Shown: positions 8,542-16,312 of the stretch, piece by piece | Position numbering within the stretch: the first letter of the stretch is position 1 | Layout: every line of letters starts with the position of its first letter | DNA from: DTGL01 sp038895395 | Lineage (GTDB): Archaea > Iainarchaeota > Iainarchaeia > Iainarchaeales > DTGL01 | Assembly (NCBI GenBank): GCA_038895395.1 | Contig: JAWANJ010000003.1 | Span: 1-43,999, forward strand | Length of the DNA stretch: 43,999 nucleotides | Direction: 5' to 3' | The notes under the pieces: generated by a model | Seen by the model: only the letters and a program-made list of their open reading frames with translations | Databases searched by the model: none | What the model was told of the DNA's origin: nothing | Program-made: the position numbers and the translations under genes

Positions 8542-8704
8542 CCAACCACTTATGCTTAATAAATTGCAAGTATTTTTAAAACCATTTCTATTGTTTTACA
8601 TCTTTCCAAAAATTAATAAAATCGAGAATATGCAATAGATATAAAAATAAAATATTAAAATATAAAAAAATAAAAATAGAATCAAATAAATCCTTTTGTT
8701 TTTA
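8542..8704. other. spacer: pyrG promoter and terminator of the Kazal operon
   Basis: No gene. The right half of the minus-strand readout is the T-rich end of the Kazal operon (see the terminator entry). The left half holds the TATA-like box for pyrG around 8572-8580. Confidence 0.45.
8655..8690 (-). terminator. oligo-T terminator after the Kazal-domain operon
   Basis: Read on the minus strand, this stretch is almost pure T and A with runs of five and seven T (8664-8676). It starts within about 15-50 bases of the 140-residue gene's stop. Archaeal RNA polymerase terminates at such T-runs without a hairpin. Confidence 0.5.
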
Positions 8705-9118
8705 CTAAGGTGCTGGTGGTATTGGCAATTCTGTTTCAGTGGTACCCTCGGCTTTTTCCATTTCCTCAAGTAAATCTTCTAGCTCTTTCCCCATTTCCTC
8801 TTCTGCCGAAGTAGTTTTACCTCCACACTCACCTTTATAAGCAACCTTTACACCAGCGCATTTTGCAAAGCATTCATTGCTATATGTTTTCCCATCTTCA
8901 CCGCAAACTGGATCGTAAAGTGTTATACAGTAGCAGCCTACACCCGATGGTGTTCTTGTTGGTGTAGTACCTACGCTATCTGTGCTGGTGCCATTTGTTG
9001 GTATTGGTTGTTTGTTGTTTCCCTGGCTTGTGATCAAAATTACTGCCAATAAAGCCAAAACAATGACAGCAGCAGCAATTACCAAAAGCACATTCCTTTT
9101 ATTTTCTATTTTAGCCAA
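8705..9118 (-). CDS. membrane-anchored Kazal-domain protein
   Basis: About 137 residues. A Val/Ile/Ala/Leu-rich membrane segment lies at residues ~9-32, followed by a Thr/Ser/Pro linker. A single Kazal-type domain spans roughly residues 61-98 (CYCITLYDPVCGEDGKTY, then NECFAKC and a closing Tyr-Lys-Gly-Glu-Cys), and the tail is Glu-rich and acidic. Kazal domains are small disulfide-bonded folds best known as serine-protease inhibitors; they are uncommon in archaea. I place the start at TTG 9118, since GGTGAT lies 3 bases upstream and the GTG at 9127 sits inside that site. The upstream gene's TAA is within the same bases, so the pair is translationally coupled. Target protease, if any, is unknown. 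Confidence 0.82.
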   Translation of the reverse strand: MAKIENKRNVLLVIAAAVIVLALLAVILITSQGNNKQPIPTNGTSTDSVGTTPTRTPSGVGCYCITLYDPVCGEDGKTYSNECFAKCAGVKVAYKGECGGKTTSAEEEMGKELEDLLEEMEKAEGTTETELPIPPAP

Positions 9119-9119
9119 C

Positions 9120-11021
9120 TTAATCACCTTGAATTATGTAACCACAGCTATAGCAGTATTTTGGTTCATTAGTACTTGTGTAACTGCAAGGAACTTCTCC
9201 CTTTAGTACACAATTATTTTTTTCAGCAGTACTTTTCGAAACACACTGGTATGGTGAGCAAAGTGCTTTTTCGCATTCTTTGAGTGTTGCAAAGGTTTTA
9301 AGTCCTTCATACATATAGAGTCCACAGAACTGCTTGTATCCGCATGTGCGAGTTTGATTGTCAAACCAATAGAGATACTTACACTCCGGAGCTGCAGTTG
9401 CAGTTACTGTTGGAATGGGGTATCCTGGCGATGTTGGCTTTGGGGTTATGATTTGTGTAGGGCTAGGCAAAGGGGTTTGTACTGGTGTTTCAGGGCATTT
9501 CGCACAGTAGTAGTATATATCATAACATCTGCCGCCATATGGCGAATCTTCGCATATGCTTTTTGCTATCGGGCAGTCATAACCTTCAACTATCGTGCAA
9601 CCATTTTTGTAAATCTCCTCTTTTGTCATACACTTGTATGGATAAGAACACTTCGTGCTTGGTTCTCCACACTTTCCTTTGTAATCAACTTCCACGCCAG
9701 CGCATTTCGCTTCACACGAGTTACCATAAGTTTTGCCATCTTTTCCGCACACTGGGTCATACAATGCTGGGCAAGTGCATTGCTGAGATGGTGTCGTTAA
9801 GCACTCATAACCTATCACACAGCCTTTTTCATCATATTTTGGAACTATCTTACCATTTGGACAAAAGTTTGGATCTAACGGTGGCTGTTGGTTCTGACAT
9901 ACTTGAATTATGGTTCCAGGACATTTTGCACACACAAAGCCAGCAGAACAATTATAGGTATCTGAAGAACCAATTATAGCGCAATTGTTTTTCTTTGCAT
10001 CCTCTACAGGCATGCAACCATATGGCTCGTAGCAAATTTTTTTGTTATTGGTGCAAATAGCATGACATTTTCCACAAAAGTCTTCAGTTATAATTCTTCC
10101 TGCTGTTTCTTCACTACCACCACTTACAGTGTAACAAGGTACGCAAGTTTTTATGCATTCTTCCATGCATAGACCAGTTTCACCTGATGGTGCTGTTGTT
10201 TTTGTAGCTCCTACTGACAAGTTTGTCTGTGGTGCACACTTCTGTACACATTGGTCTTTACACTTAAGGCATTCTTGAACACGTTCTGGCATGCCTTCTC
10301 TTTCATGGATTCTTGTAGTAACATAAGGACCAACGTTTGTACTAACCTGCACTACACAGAAATCAAGAGCTGGGTTCTCTTCGCAAAGTTTCTTCAAATA
10401 TTGTTTACATCTTACGTCACTTACATTGTTCAAACAGTAACCCTTCCAAAGCTCATTGCAATCCTCACTGTTTGGATTTTGCTCGCAATAGTTGACCTTT
10501 TTGCATTCTTCTGCATTTGTTTTATTGCTACAATATTCTTTAACATTCTTTACCTGTTCAACAGGCCTGAATACAGTGCTGTACTGAAGATAATAAGCGT
10601 AGTAGGTTTTGTCTTTAATGGAAGCTTTTCCAGCCCACACAATGGCTTCCGGTGTATCAACGTAAATCAAAGAGATGCTGCCTACAAGTAAGTTTTTATC
10701 ATATATATTTGCTGAAAAAGCACTATTTGTTGCTTCAATGTCTTTTAAAATATACTTTAACTTATCAAAGACAAGTATTCCTGTCTTAAGCTTTTCTTGT
10801 GATTCGTTGTAAGGAATTACTGCCCTAAATGATGCAGATATTATTCTGCTTGAGTGTATGTCTAAAGTATCATCTGCATTAACTAATATTCCTTTAGCGC
10901 TTATGTGGATATTTTTTATTTCAAAAGATCCACCGCCCTGGGCAACAGAAAATGGAATTAAAATACCAAGCAAAATAAAAACAAAAACCAAATTATATGA
11001 AATTCTTTTAAGTTTTGACAT
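9120..11021 (-). CDS. secreted cysteine-rich protein with Kazal domain and threefold Cys repeat
   Basis: A 633-residue exported protein. Signal peptide: residues 1-27, ending near FSVAQ. Residues ~30-155 form a beta-rich domain without cysteine. From ~160 on the protein is very Cys-rich, with probably 25 or more disulfides. A Kazal domain lies at about 411-450 (LYDPVCGKDGKTYGNSC). A ~25-residue motif of the form P-Y-x-C-x6-10-K-N-x-C-x-[IL]-x-G-x3-4-C occurs three times (PYGCMPVEDAKKNNC, PYKCMTKEEIYKNGC, PYQCVSKSTAEKNNC). A Pro/Thr linker follows the second. There is no C-terminal anchor. Start ATG is preceded by GGTGAC. Operon with the anchored Kazal protein; probably a disulfide-stabilised envelope protein. 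Confidence 0.8.
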   Translation of the reverse strand: MSKLKRISYNLVFVFILLGILIPFSVAQGGGSFEIKNIHISAKGILVNADDTLDIHSSRIISASFRAVIPYNESQEKLKTGILVFDKLKYILKDIEATNSAFSANIYDKNLLVGSISLIYVDTPEAIVWAGKASIKDKTYYAYYLQYSTVFRPVEQVKNVKEYCSNKTNAEECKKVNYCEQNPNSEDCNELWKGYCLNNVSDVRCKQYLKKLCEENPALDFCVVQVSTNVGPYVTTRIHEREGMPERVQECLKCKDQCVQKCAPQTNLSVGATKTTAPSGETGLCMEECIKTCVPCYTVSGGSEETAGRIITEDFCGKCHAICTNNKKICYEPYGCMPVEDAKKNNCAIIGSSDTYNCSAGFVCAKCPGTIIQVCQNQQPPLDPNFCPNGKIVPKYDEKGCVIGYECLTTPSQQCTCPALYDPVCGKDGKTYGNSCEAKCAGVEVDYKGKCGEPSTKCSYPYKCMTKEEIYKNGCTIVEGYDCPIAKSICEDSPYGGRCYDIYYYCAKCPETPVQTPLPSPTQIITPKPTSPGYPIPTVTATAAPECKYLYWFDNQTRTCGYKQFCGLYMYEGLKTFATLKECEKALCSPYQCVSKSTAEKNNCVLKGEVPCSYTSTNEPKYCYSCGYIIQGD

Positions 11022-11112
11022 CCTTTGTCACCGCCTTATGGTTTGAAACAAATACAAATAAATACTAAGTACTTATATTTAAACCTTTTGTAATGGGGGG
11101 AATAGGGTGTAA
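11022..11112 (-). promoter_or_regulatory. promoter of the Kazal operon
   Basis: An AT-rich stretch (tacttatatttaaacc at 11070-11085) read on the minus strand gives GGTTTAAATATAAGTA, a good TATA-like element about 50-60 bases before the ATG at 11021. Confidence 0.45.
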
Positions 11113-11313
11113 TGGGGCTGCTGGGATTTGAACCCAGGTCGCCAGCTAATTCGAGAAGAAACCACCTTTTAACTATACACAGACTTTCCTTTTAAAGTTC
11201 TGTAGATCATAAGAACCTTTGCTAGGTTCTCACGGATGCTGGACTTCATAAGAACCCGCAGGAGGTTCTTATTCCCGAAGCTGGTATGCTGAGCCAAACT
11301 ACACCACAGCCCC
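11113..11313 (-). tRNA. tRNA-Pro(CGG) with a 126-base intron at position 37/38
   Basis: On the minus strand the acceptor arm GGGGCTG (11313-11307) pairs with CAGCCCC (11120-11114), with discriminator A and no encoded CCA. The T arm is CTGGG-TTCAAAT-CCCAG, and the anticodon stem CCAGC pairs with GCTGG across the intron. The loop reads TTCGGGA, so the anticodon is CGG (11277-11275), a proline tRNA. The intron covers 11273-11148. A canonical bulge-helix-bulge is visible: CCAGC/GCTGG helix, 3-base bulge TTA, 4-bp helix TTCG/CGAA, 3-base bulge GGA. Cutting after the second bulge base on each side gives a 75-base mature tRNA. At 126 bases the intron is long for an archaeal tRNA and contains two similar hairpins. 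Confidence 0.92.
11148..11273 (-). other. tRNA-Pro intron with two related hairpins
   Basis: Excised by archaeal splicing endonuclease at the bulge-helix-bulge. It contains ATAAGAACC twice on the plus strand (11209-11217 and 11248-11256), each followed after seven bases by GGTTCT. The second forms a perfect 9-bp stem (11248-11256 with 11264-11272) that abuts the 5' splice site; the first forms a 6-bp stem (AGAACC/GGTTCT). Confidence 0.7.
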
Positions 11314-11403
11314 AACAATTTTTAATGCTTATTAAAAAAATACTCTCGAGAAACTATAAAAAAGCAATATGGGGCAAATTATTTCTTGTTTAACATTTCA
11401 TAT

Positions 11404-12150
11404 TTACTGTATCATCAAATTTTTCAAATTTCCAAAGTAGTATGGTTTGTCCTCAACAGCCCAACATTCAAAGCTGCTTAAATCTTGCTGTAAAAAAGGG
11501 CTCAATATTTTTTCTCTTAATATGTTGCTTCCTATAGCCACAGAGTTCATACTTGGCATCACAATGAGTGTTTTGTCATATAACTTTCCTTTTAGAAAAC
11601 ATTTGTAAAGCTCACTACGTCCAGCCTCTCTTATTGAAACTGCTGGATGTTCGTGTGCAATTATCATAGAAGAGGCCTCTTTAAATTTTTCACTTTCGCT
11701 TGGCTTATGGCCATGTAAAATAAGCAAGTTATGTCTTTTTATGTAAAATTCTTCCAATATATCCAAACCTTTTCTATTGGCCAAAGGCCCAAGTATTGTG
11801 TCATGATTTCCTTTTACAAGAATCACATCTTTTGTTTGTTCCGAAATGAAGTCAAGCATTGTGAGAACCTCTCGCCACTCTTGTTTACTTATCTCACCAA
11901 ATTCATGCTTAAGATCGCCATTAATTACCACCTGTTTTGGCTTAAGAATCTCAAAAATATGCTTCAAACGATGCTTTATATCTTCAAAGTTTGTTCTTGG
12001 TATCATAATGCCTTGTTTGTTGTACATCTCCTCAATTCCAAGGTGTAAGTCGGCAATTACCAATGTTTTTTCAGGTTTTATAAAGAGGCCCAAATCCGCA
12101 ATCTGAATGTTTACATCGATGGGTAAAAATTGTTCCGTTTTTATGTCCAT
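11404..12150 (-). CDS. calcineurin-like phosphoesterase (COG1407, Lhr-associated type)
   Basis: A 248-residue metallophosphoesterase. Dinuclear metal motifs in order: DLHLGIE, GDLKHEFGE, KGNHDT, HGHKP, and HEHPA. This is the archaeal COG1407 group of predicted ICC-like phosphoesterases, often found near Lhr-like helicases; here Lhr is two genes downstream at 13592. That context suggests a nuclease or phosphoesterase role in DNA repair, but the activity is not shown by sequence alone. ATG at 12150 is in a T-rich context with no clear ribosome-binding site. Its coding density and codon use match the neighbours. Confidence 0.88.
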   Translation of the reverse strand: MDIKTEQFLPIDVNIQIADLGLFIKPEKTLVIADLHLGIEEMYNKQGIMIPRTNFEDIKHRLKHIFEILKPKQVVINGDLKHEFGEISKQEWREVLTMLDFISEQTKDVILVKGNHDTILGPLANRKGLDILEEFYIKRHNLLILHGHKPSESEKFKEASSMIIAHEHPAVSIREAGRSELYKCFLKGKLYDKTLIVMPSMNSVAIGSNILREKILSPFLQQDLSSFECWAVEDKPYYFGNLKNLMIQ

Positions 12151-12201
12151 AAAATTCAGCCAAGTTTTTCAATTTTTTTACTAATTTTAAATTCAAAAAA
12201 A

Positions 12202-12567
12202 TTATGTGTTTATGGTTGTCTCGTGCTCGAGACCTCTAGAGAAGGTTTTCTCTAAAACCTTTTTTGGTCTAAAAAGCTTTTTTGCAATAACTGCTGCCGC
12301 TTCTGCTTTCGTGGTATTTCCACAAGTATAGATATCCATTGCAACATAGCCAAACTCAGGCCAAGTATGCACTGAAATATGTGACTCTTCAAGCAACACT
12401 ATTGCAGTAACACCTTCTGGTTTAAACTGATGATAAGCTTCGCTTATCCTGTTGAGCTGTCCTGCTCTTATGATTTCATCAAAAATTCTTTTTATTGTGG
12501 AAGTATGAGCAATGAGCTCTGAAGGGCAGCCATACATTTCCATTATGATGTGCATACCCATCGTCAT
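12202..12567 (-). CDS. speH: S-adenosylmethionine decarboxylase proenzyme, SpeH type
   Basis: A 121-residue short prokaryotic AdoMet decarboxylase that supplies the aminopropyl group for polyamines. The self-cleavage site is clear: LLEESHISVHTWPE, where the Ser after Glu becomes the pyruvoyl group, followed by a YVAMDIYTCG segment with the catalytic Cys. ATG 12565-12567 is chosen because GGTGAT lies exactly 4 bases upstream; the longer frame to 12630 would add an unlikely hydrophobic extension that falls in the promoter. A TATA-like AT run lies just upstream (about 12605-12625). Uses the product of metK. No spermidine synthase gene is seen in this window. Confidence 0.94.
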   Translation of the reverse strand: MTMGMHIIMEMYGCPSELIAHTSTIKRIFDEIIRAGQLNRISEAYHQFKPEGVTAIVLLEESHISVHTWPEFGYVAMDIYTCGNTTKAEAAAVIAKKLFRPKKVLEKTFSRGLEHETTINT

Positions 12568-12732
12568 TTTCATCACCCATACCGACCACCTTAAAAATAA
12601 GAAAAAAACAATATATAAAAAAATAAACATAACTATTTTAAATGCTATCTAAAAAAATCTAAGACTAATACATCAAAATTTGTATATGTCAATAACACAA
12701 AATACAATTTAACCTTTAACCAAAAACGAAAA

Positions 12733-12744
12733 TTTTATATATAT
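12733..12744 (+). promoter_or_regulatory. TATA box of the lipoprotein-like gene
   Basis: The run tttatatatat lies ~32-43 bases before the ATG at 12776. Transcription would begin around 12762-12772 and give an almost leaderless mRNA, which fits the lack of a ribosome-binding site. It also argues against the earlier in-frame ATG at 12743, which is inside the box. Confidence 0.55.
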
Positions 12745-12775
12745 GCTATCATGTAGTGTATGTGGTACTTATATT

Positions 12776-13567
12776 ATGTTTACGAGCAAAAATTTTGATT
12801 TCAAGAAGGCAATTTTTATTTTTGGACTTGTTTTGCTAATTTTGACAAGCGGGTGTGTCACCATAACAATAGATCACAAAATAATGAGTGATGGAAACTC
12901 GAAGATAACACTAACCTATGACTACTCCCAATTTGCTCAAATTGCTGCTTCATATGGTCAAAGCACTGCAGACCTTGACACTAACATTAGAACACAGTGC
13001 AACGAGTTTAATAAAAAGGTTTCTGAAGCTGGCTGGAAAAATGCAAAATGTGAAGTAAAAGATAAAAAGATGATCATAAGTGGGGAGTTCAACATTGAAG
13101 ATAATCCAACTTTCGCTCCTCACTTTGAAATAATCCAAGGAATTCCCTACACAACTTACAAATATAATGCAAAAGCGATCTTGGTATCTTTGAAGTCAAC
13201 AGACTCAAACTTTTCAGCTTCAAACTTAAAAATGATGAAAACACTCTATTCTTCAGCAGGCGTAAACCTAACATACAATGTTGAGATGCCAGGAAAAGTA
13301 ACCAAAGCTGAGGTTGGCAAGATCGAAGGAGAAAACAAAGTTATCATAGACCTCTTTGATCTAGCTGAAAAGCAAAGCGCATATATAGAGTCACAAGAAT
13401 TGAATATGTTTGCAGTTGGAGTTATTATAATAGTCATAGCACTTTTGCTTCTTGTGTTGTTTTTAGTTCTGAAGAAAAGCACAAAATCTGCAACCACAAC
13501 CCAACAACAAACTACGCAACAATATTCACAGCAATCTTACCAATATCCATACCAAAATAAGCCTTGA
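12776..13567 (+). CDS. lipoprotein-like envelope protein with C-terminal membrane segment
   Basis: 263 residues from ATG 12776. The N-terminal signal (KKAIFIFGLVLLIL) ends at LTSGC, a plausible lipobox with Cys as first mature residue. The mature part begins CVTITIDHKI, is beta-rich, and has two further Cys around residues 80-93. A Val/Ile/Leu-rich membrane segment lies near residues 212-233, followed by KKSTKSATT and a Gln/Tyr/Thr-rich cytoplasmic tail. No family recognised with confidence; the overall plan resembles DUF-type archaeal surface lipoproteins. It lies between speH and lhr, convergent with lhr. Confidence 0.75.
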   Translation: MFTSKNFDFKKAIFIFGLVLLILTSGCVTITIDHKIMSDGNSKITLTYDYSQFAQIAASYGQSTADLDTNIRTQCNEFNKKVSEAGWKNAKCEVKDKKMIISGEFNIEDNPTFAPHFEIIQGIPYTTYKYNAKAILVSLKSTDSNFSASNLKMMKTLYSSAGVNLTYNVEMPGKVTKAEVGKIEGENKVIIDLFDLAEKQSAYIESQELNMFAVGVIIIVIALLLLVLFLVLKKSTKSATTTQQQTTQQYSQQSYQYPYQNKP

Positions 13568-13591
13568 CATATCTGAAATTTAAATAAAAAA

Positions 13592-16180
13592 CTAGCTAGA
13601 GATCTTTTGCATTACCTTTTCATGCATACGCCTTATAAAGTCGAGTCTGCTATCAATTTTTACAAGATCTGAACGACCCATGGCAAATATATTAAATGCA
13701 AATGGACTTGGATATGGCAAGTCAATCTTTTCAACCTTAATCGTGCCAGTTCTTATCCACTCAAGTACTTTTTTTGCACCTTCTATGTCCATGGCGTCTT
13801 GCATAACCTCACGTCTTGCTTCGCGCAATATGCAAAAATCAGGGTCAATCCTTTTTACAGCATTTAAAAGCATACTTGAACTTGACTGCTGTTTTGCAAC
13901 ACTTTTTTCATAGCCTTTATACTGCCTAAGTATCATGAGTGCTCTTGTAGCACAATGTCTAAATCTTCGCTTTAGAAGCTCCGAATCTTCAATTGCTTGT
14001 TTAAGTGTTATTTCAAGATCGCTTTTTACAAATACATTCCAACTATTTTCCAGAGGTAACTTTCCCTTTGAGCTAATTACAAAACCATTGTCATTTATGC
14101 TTAGCGTTATATCTGCGCTTGTTAGCTTGGACATGACCCAAGCCAGTGCCCTGCTGAGTGCATCGTTTACTCTTCTGCCAAAAAGCGTATGAAATACAAG
14201 ATGATTGCCCTCATCATCTTTTACCTGCTCTATGAGCAAAAGGTTTGTGTGAGGTATTTTTGCATATTTGTACTGTTGATAAAAATAGTTGTATATGGTC
14301 TCTGCAAGAAAGTTATCACATTTTACATAGTCTTTTATAAAATCTATTATTTCATCTTTATTTCTTTTAAAATCAAACTTCTCAGCTATCAATTTGCGAA
14401 ACCTTTGTATCTCAAGTGCAGAGTCAAAGCTCAATGGTAACATCTCTGAAATCCAACTTGGTATAGTTGGTGGTATCTTTTCAGCACTTTTGACTTGAAT
14501 TGTCATGCCCCTAGAATAAAGGAACATATATTTTTCCCCACCAAGTGTAAAAACATCGCCTTTATGCATCCTTTCTAGAAATGCTTCGTCTAGGTAACCA
14601 ATTGTTACATCACCAAGCTTTACCTTTACTTTAGCCTCATCAGGAATCGTACCTATGTTTGTCATGTAGATAACTCTTGCTGTTTTTCCCTTTCGTCCAA
14701 TGTAACCCGTTTCTTTATCATACCATATTTTGCCATACACATGTCTTGTTTCCAAGCTGCTGTACTCACCAGCTAGATAACTTATAACATCGTTAAAGTC
14801 CTTTCTATCCAAGTCCTTGTAGCAGTAACTGTTTCTAACAAGTTCAAAGAGTTCATTCACATGTATTCGGTCTTCAATGGCAATTCCAAAGATGTGCTGT
14901 GCGAGTACATCAAGACAGTTTTTTGGAATGCTTATTTTGTCAAGTTTTCTTTCCTTCGCACACTTTGCAAGAATGGTGCATTCTACTAAATCATCTCTAT
15001 CTAGTACAAGAATACGCCCTTTTATAACATCGTGCAATCTGTGGCCACTTCTGCCGATTCTTTGCAAAGTTCGAGATATGCTCTTAGGTGAACCAAGAAG
15101 AACAACAAGATCTATGTATCCAATGTCGATACCAAGCTCCAAAGAAGTACTACAAACAACAGCTTTTAATTTGCCTTGCTTAAGGCGTTCTTCTATTGAA
15201 AGTCGTTTTTCTTTGCTTACTGATGAGTGATGGGCTCCAATTAGACCCTCATATCTTCCAGGAAATTTTTCCTTGAGATGATTCACAACGCGCTCAGTTG
15301 CTGATCTCGTATTTGTAAAAACAAGGGTTGTTTTGTGCTGCTGTATTAACTCATCTAGTTTAGAATACAACTTTTCACTTATCTCTTCTTGGGTTACGTT
15401 GACAAGATCCTTAAGAGGGCTTATCACAGCAATGTCAAGCCCTTTGGGAAAGCTCACGTCCACTATTTTACAGCTTCTTAGTTCCTTGCCTTCATAGCCA
15501 ACTAGAAATTTTGCGATCTCTTCAATTGGTGCGATTGTTGCGCTTAGGCCTATTCTGCAAATCTTTGGATTCAGTCTTTGAATACGCTCCATCGTAAGTG
15601 AAAGATGAACACCACGCTTGTTTTCTGCAAGTGCGTGAATTTCGTCAACAATAAGCCACTTCGCTTCTCTTATGTATTCTCTGAATTTTGGTGCATTTAG
15701 TACTATTGCCAAACTTTCTGGTGTTGTTATAAGTATATGTGGTGGTTTTTTTAGCATTGAACTTCTTTCGCTTGCACTTGTATCACCAGTTCTGACAGCA
15801 ACCCTGATGTTTATGTTTTTTCCAAACTTTTTTGCGGCTTCTTTTATATCATGTAGTGGGCTATTTAAGTTTCTTTCTATGTCCCTGGAAAGTGCCTTTA
15901 GCGGAGAGCAATATATACAATAAACTTTATCTTCAAGCTCTTTTCTCTCGGATAAAGTTATAAGTTCGCTTAGCACTGCTGCAAAGGCAGAAAGAGTTTT
16001 TCCTGTGCCCGTTGGGGCGCTTATGAGGGTGTTTTGAAGATAACAAATGTTTTTTATTGCGTAGCGTTGTGGCTCAGTAAAAGACCCAAAGGTATTTTTA
16101 AACCAGTCCGCTAAAAGAGGATGAAGCATCTGTAAAAGCTGTTCATCAGTAAGTTTTTCATTCTCAAATTCAATTGCCAT
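13592..16180 (-). CDS. lhr: Lhr-like superfamily 2 ATP-dependent helicase
   Basis: An 862-residue SF2 helicase of the archaeal Lhr-core type. Motifs in order: Q-motif region FTEPQRYAI, Walker A SAPTGTGKT, DEIH box (VDEIHALAENKRGVHLS), motif III LSAT, motif IV TNTRSATERV, motif V SLELGIDIGYID, and motif VI QRIGRSGHR. After the two RecA lobes come the winged-helix and Lhr C-terminal beta-barrel regions, matching the usual 850-900-residue length. Lhr proteins unwind 3'-tailed DNA and RNA-DNA hybrids and are linked to repair. The ATG is preceded by GAGAGGAT. The nearby COG1407 phosphoesterase is a typical partner. Confidence 0.95.
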   Translation of the reverse strand: MAIEFENEKLTDEQLLQMLHPLLADWFKNTFGSFTEPQRYAIKNICYLQNTLISAPTGTGKTLSAFAAVLSELITLSERKELEDKVYCIYCSPLKALSRDIERNLNSPLHDIKEAAKKFGKNINIRVAVRTGDTSASERSSMLKKPPHILITTPESLAIVLNAPKFREYIREAKWLIVDEIHALAENKRGVHLSLTMERIQRLNPKICRIGLSATIAPIEEIAKFLVGYEGKELRSCKIVDVSFPKGLDIAVISPLKDLVNVTQEEISEKLYSKLDELIQQHKTTLVFTNTRSATERVVNHLKEKFPGRYEGLIGAHHSSVSKEKRLSIEERLKQGKLKAVVCSTSLELGIDIGYIDLVVLLGSPKSISRTLQRIGRSGHRLHDVIKGRILVLDRDDLVECTILAKCAKERKLDKISIPKNCLDVLAQHIFGIAIEDRIHVNELFELVRNSYCYKDLDRKDFNDVISYLAGEYSSLETRHVYGKIWYDKETGYIGRKGKTARVIYMTNIGTIPDEAKVKVKLGDVTIGYLDEAFLERMHKGDVFTLGGEKYMFLYSRGMTIQVKSAEKIPPTIPSWISEMLPLSFDSALEIQRFRKLIAEKFDFKRNKDEIIDFIKDYVKCDNFLAETIYNYFYQQYKYAKIPHTNLLLIEQVKDDEGNHLVFHTLFGRRVNDALSRALAWVMSKLTSADITLSINDNGFVISSKGKLPLENSWNVFVKSDLEITLKQAIEDSELLKRRFRHCATRALMILRQYKGYEKSVAKQQSSSSMLLNAVKRIDPDFCILREARREVMQDAMDIEGAKKVLEWIRTGTIKVEKIDLPYPSPFAFNIFAMGRSDLVKIDSRLDFIRRMHEKVMQKISS

Positions 16181-16312
16181 ATTATCCTCTCTTGCTTTTT
16201 AAGAAAAAGCCATGTGCTCTGATATTTGGGATCTCTGGTTCAATAAAAATAAAAAATATTATAAATAAAAATGGTGTTCTTTCACTTCGTTAATGTCGTT
16301 AATGTGTTTCTT

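Noticed and set aside
9354..9979. Overlapping plus-strand open frames antisense to the Kazal protein
   Set aside because: They run against a gene with a signal peptide and known domains, and their sequences have no natural pattern. They arise from a Cys-rich gene's third-position bias.
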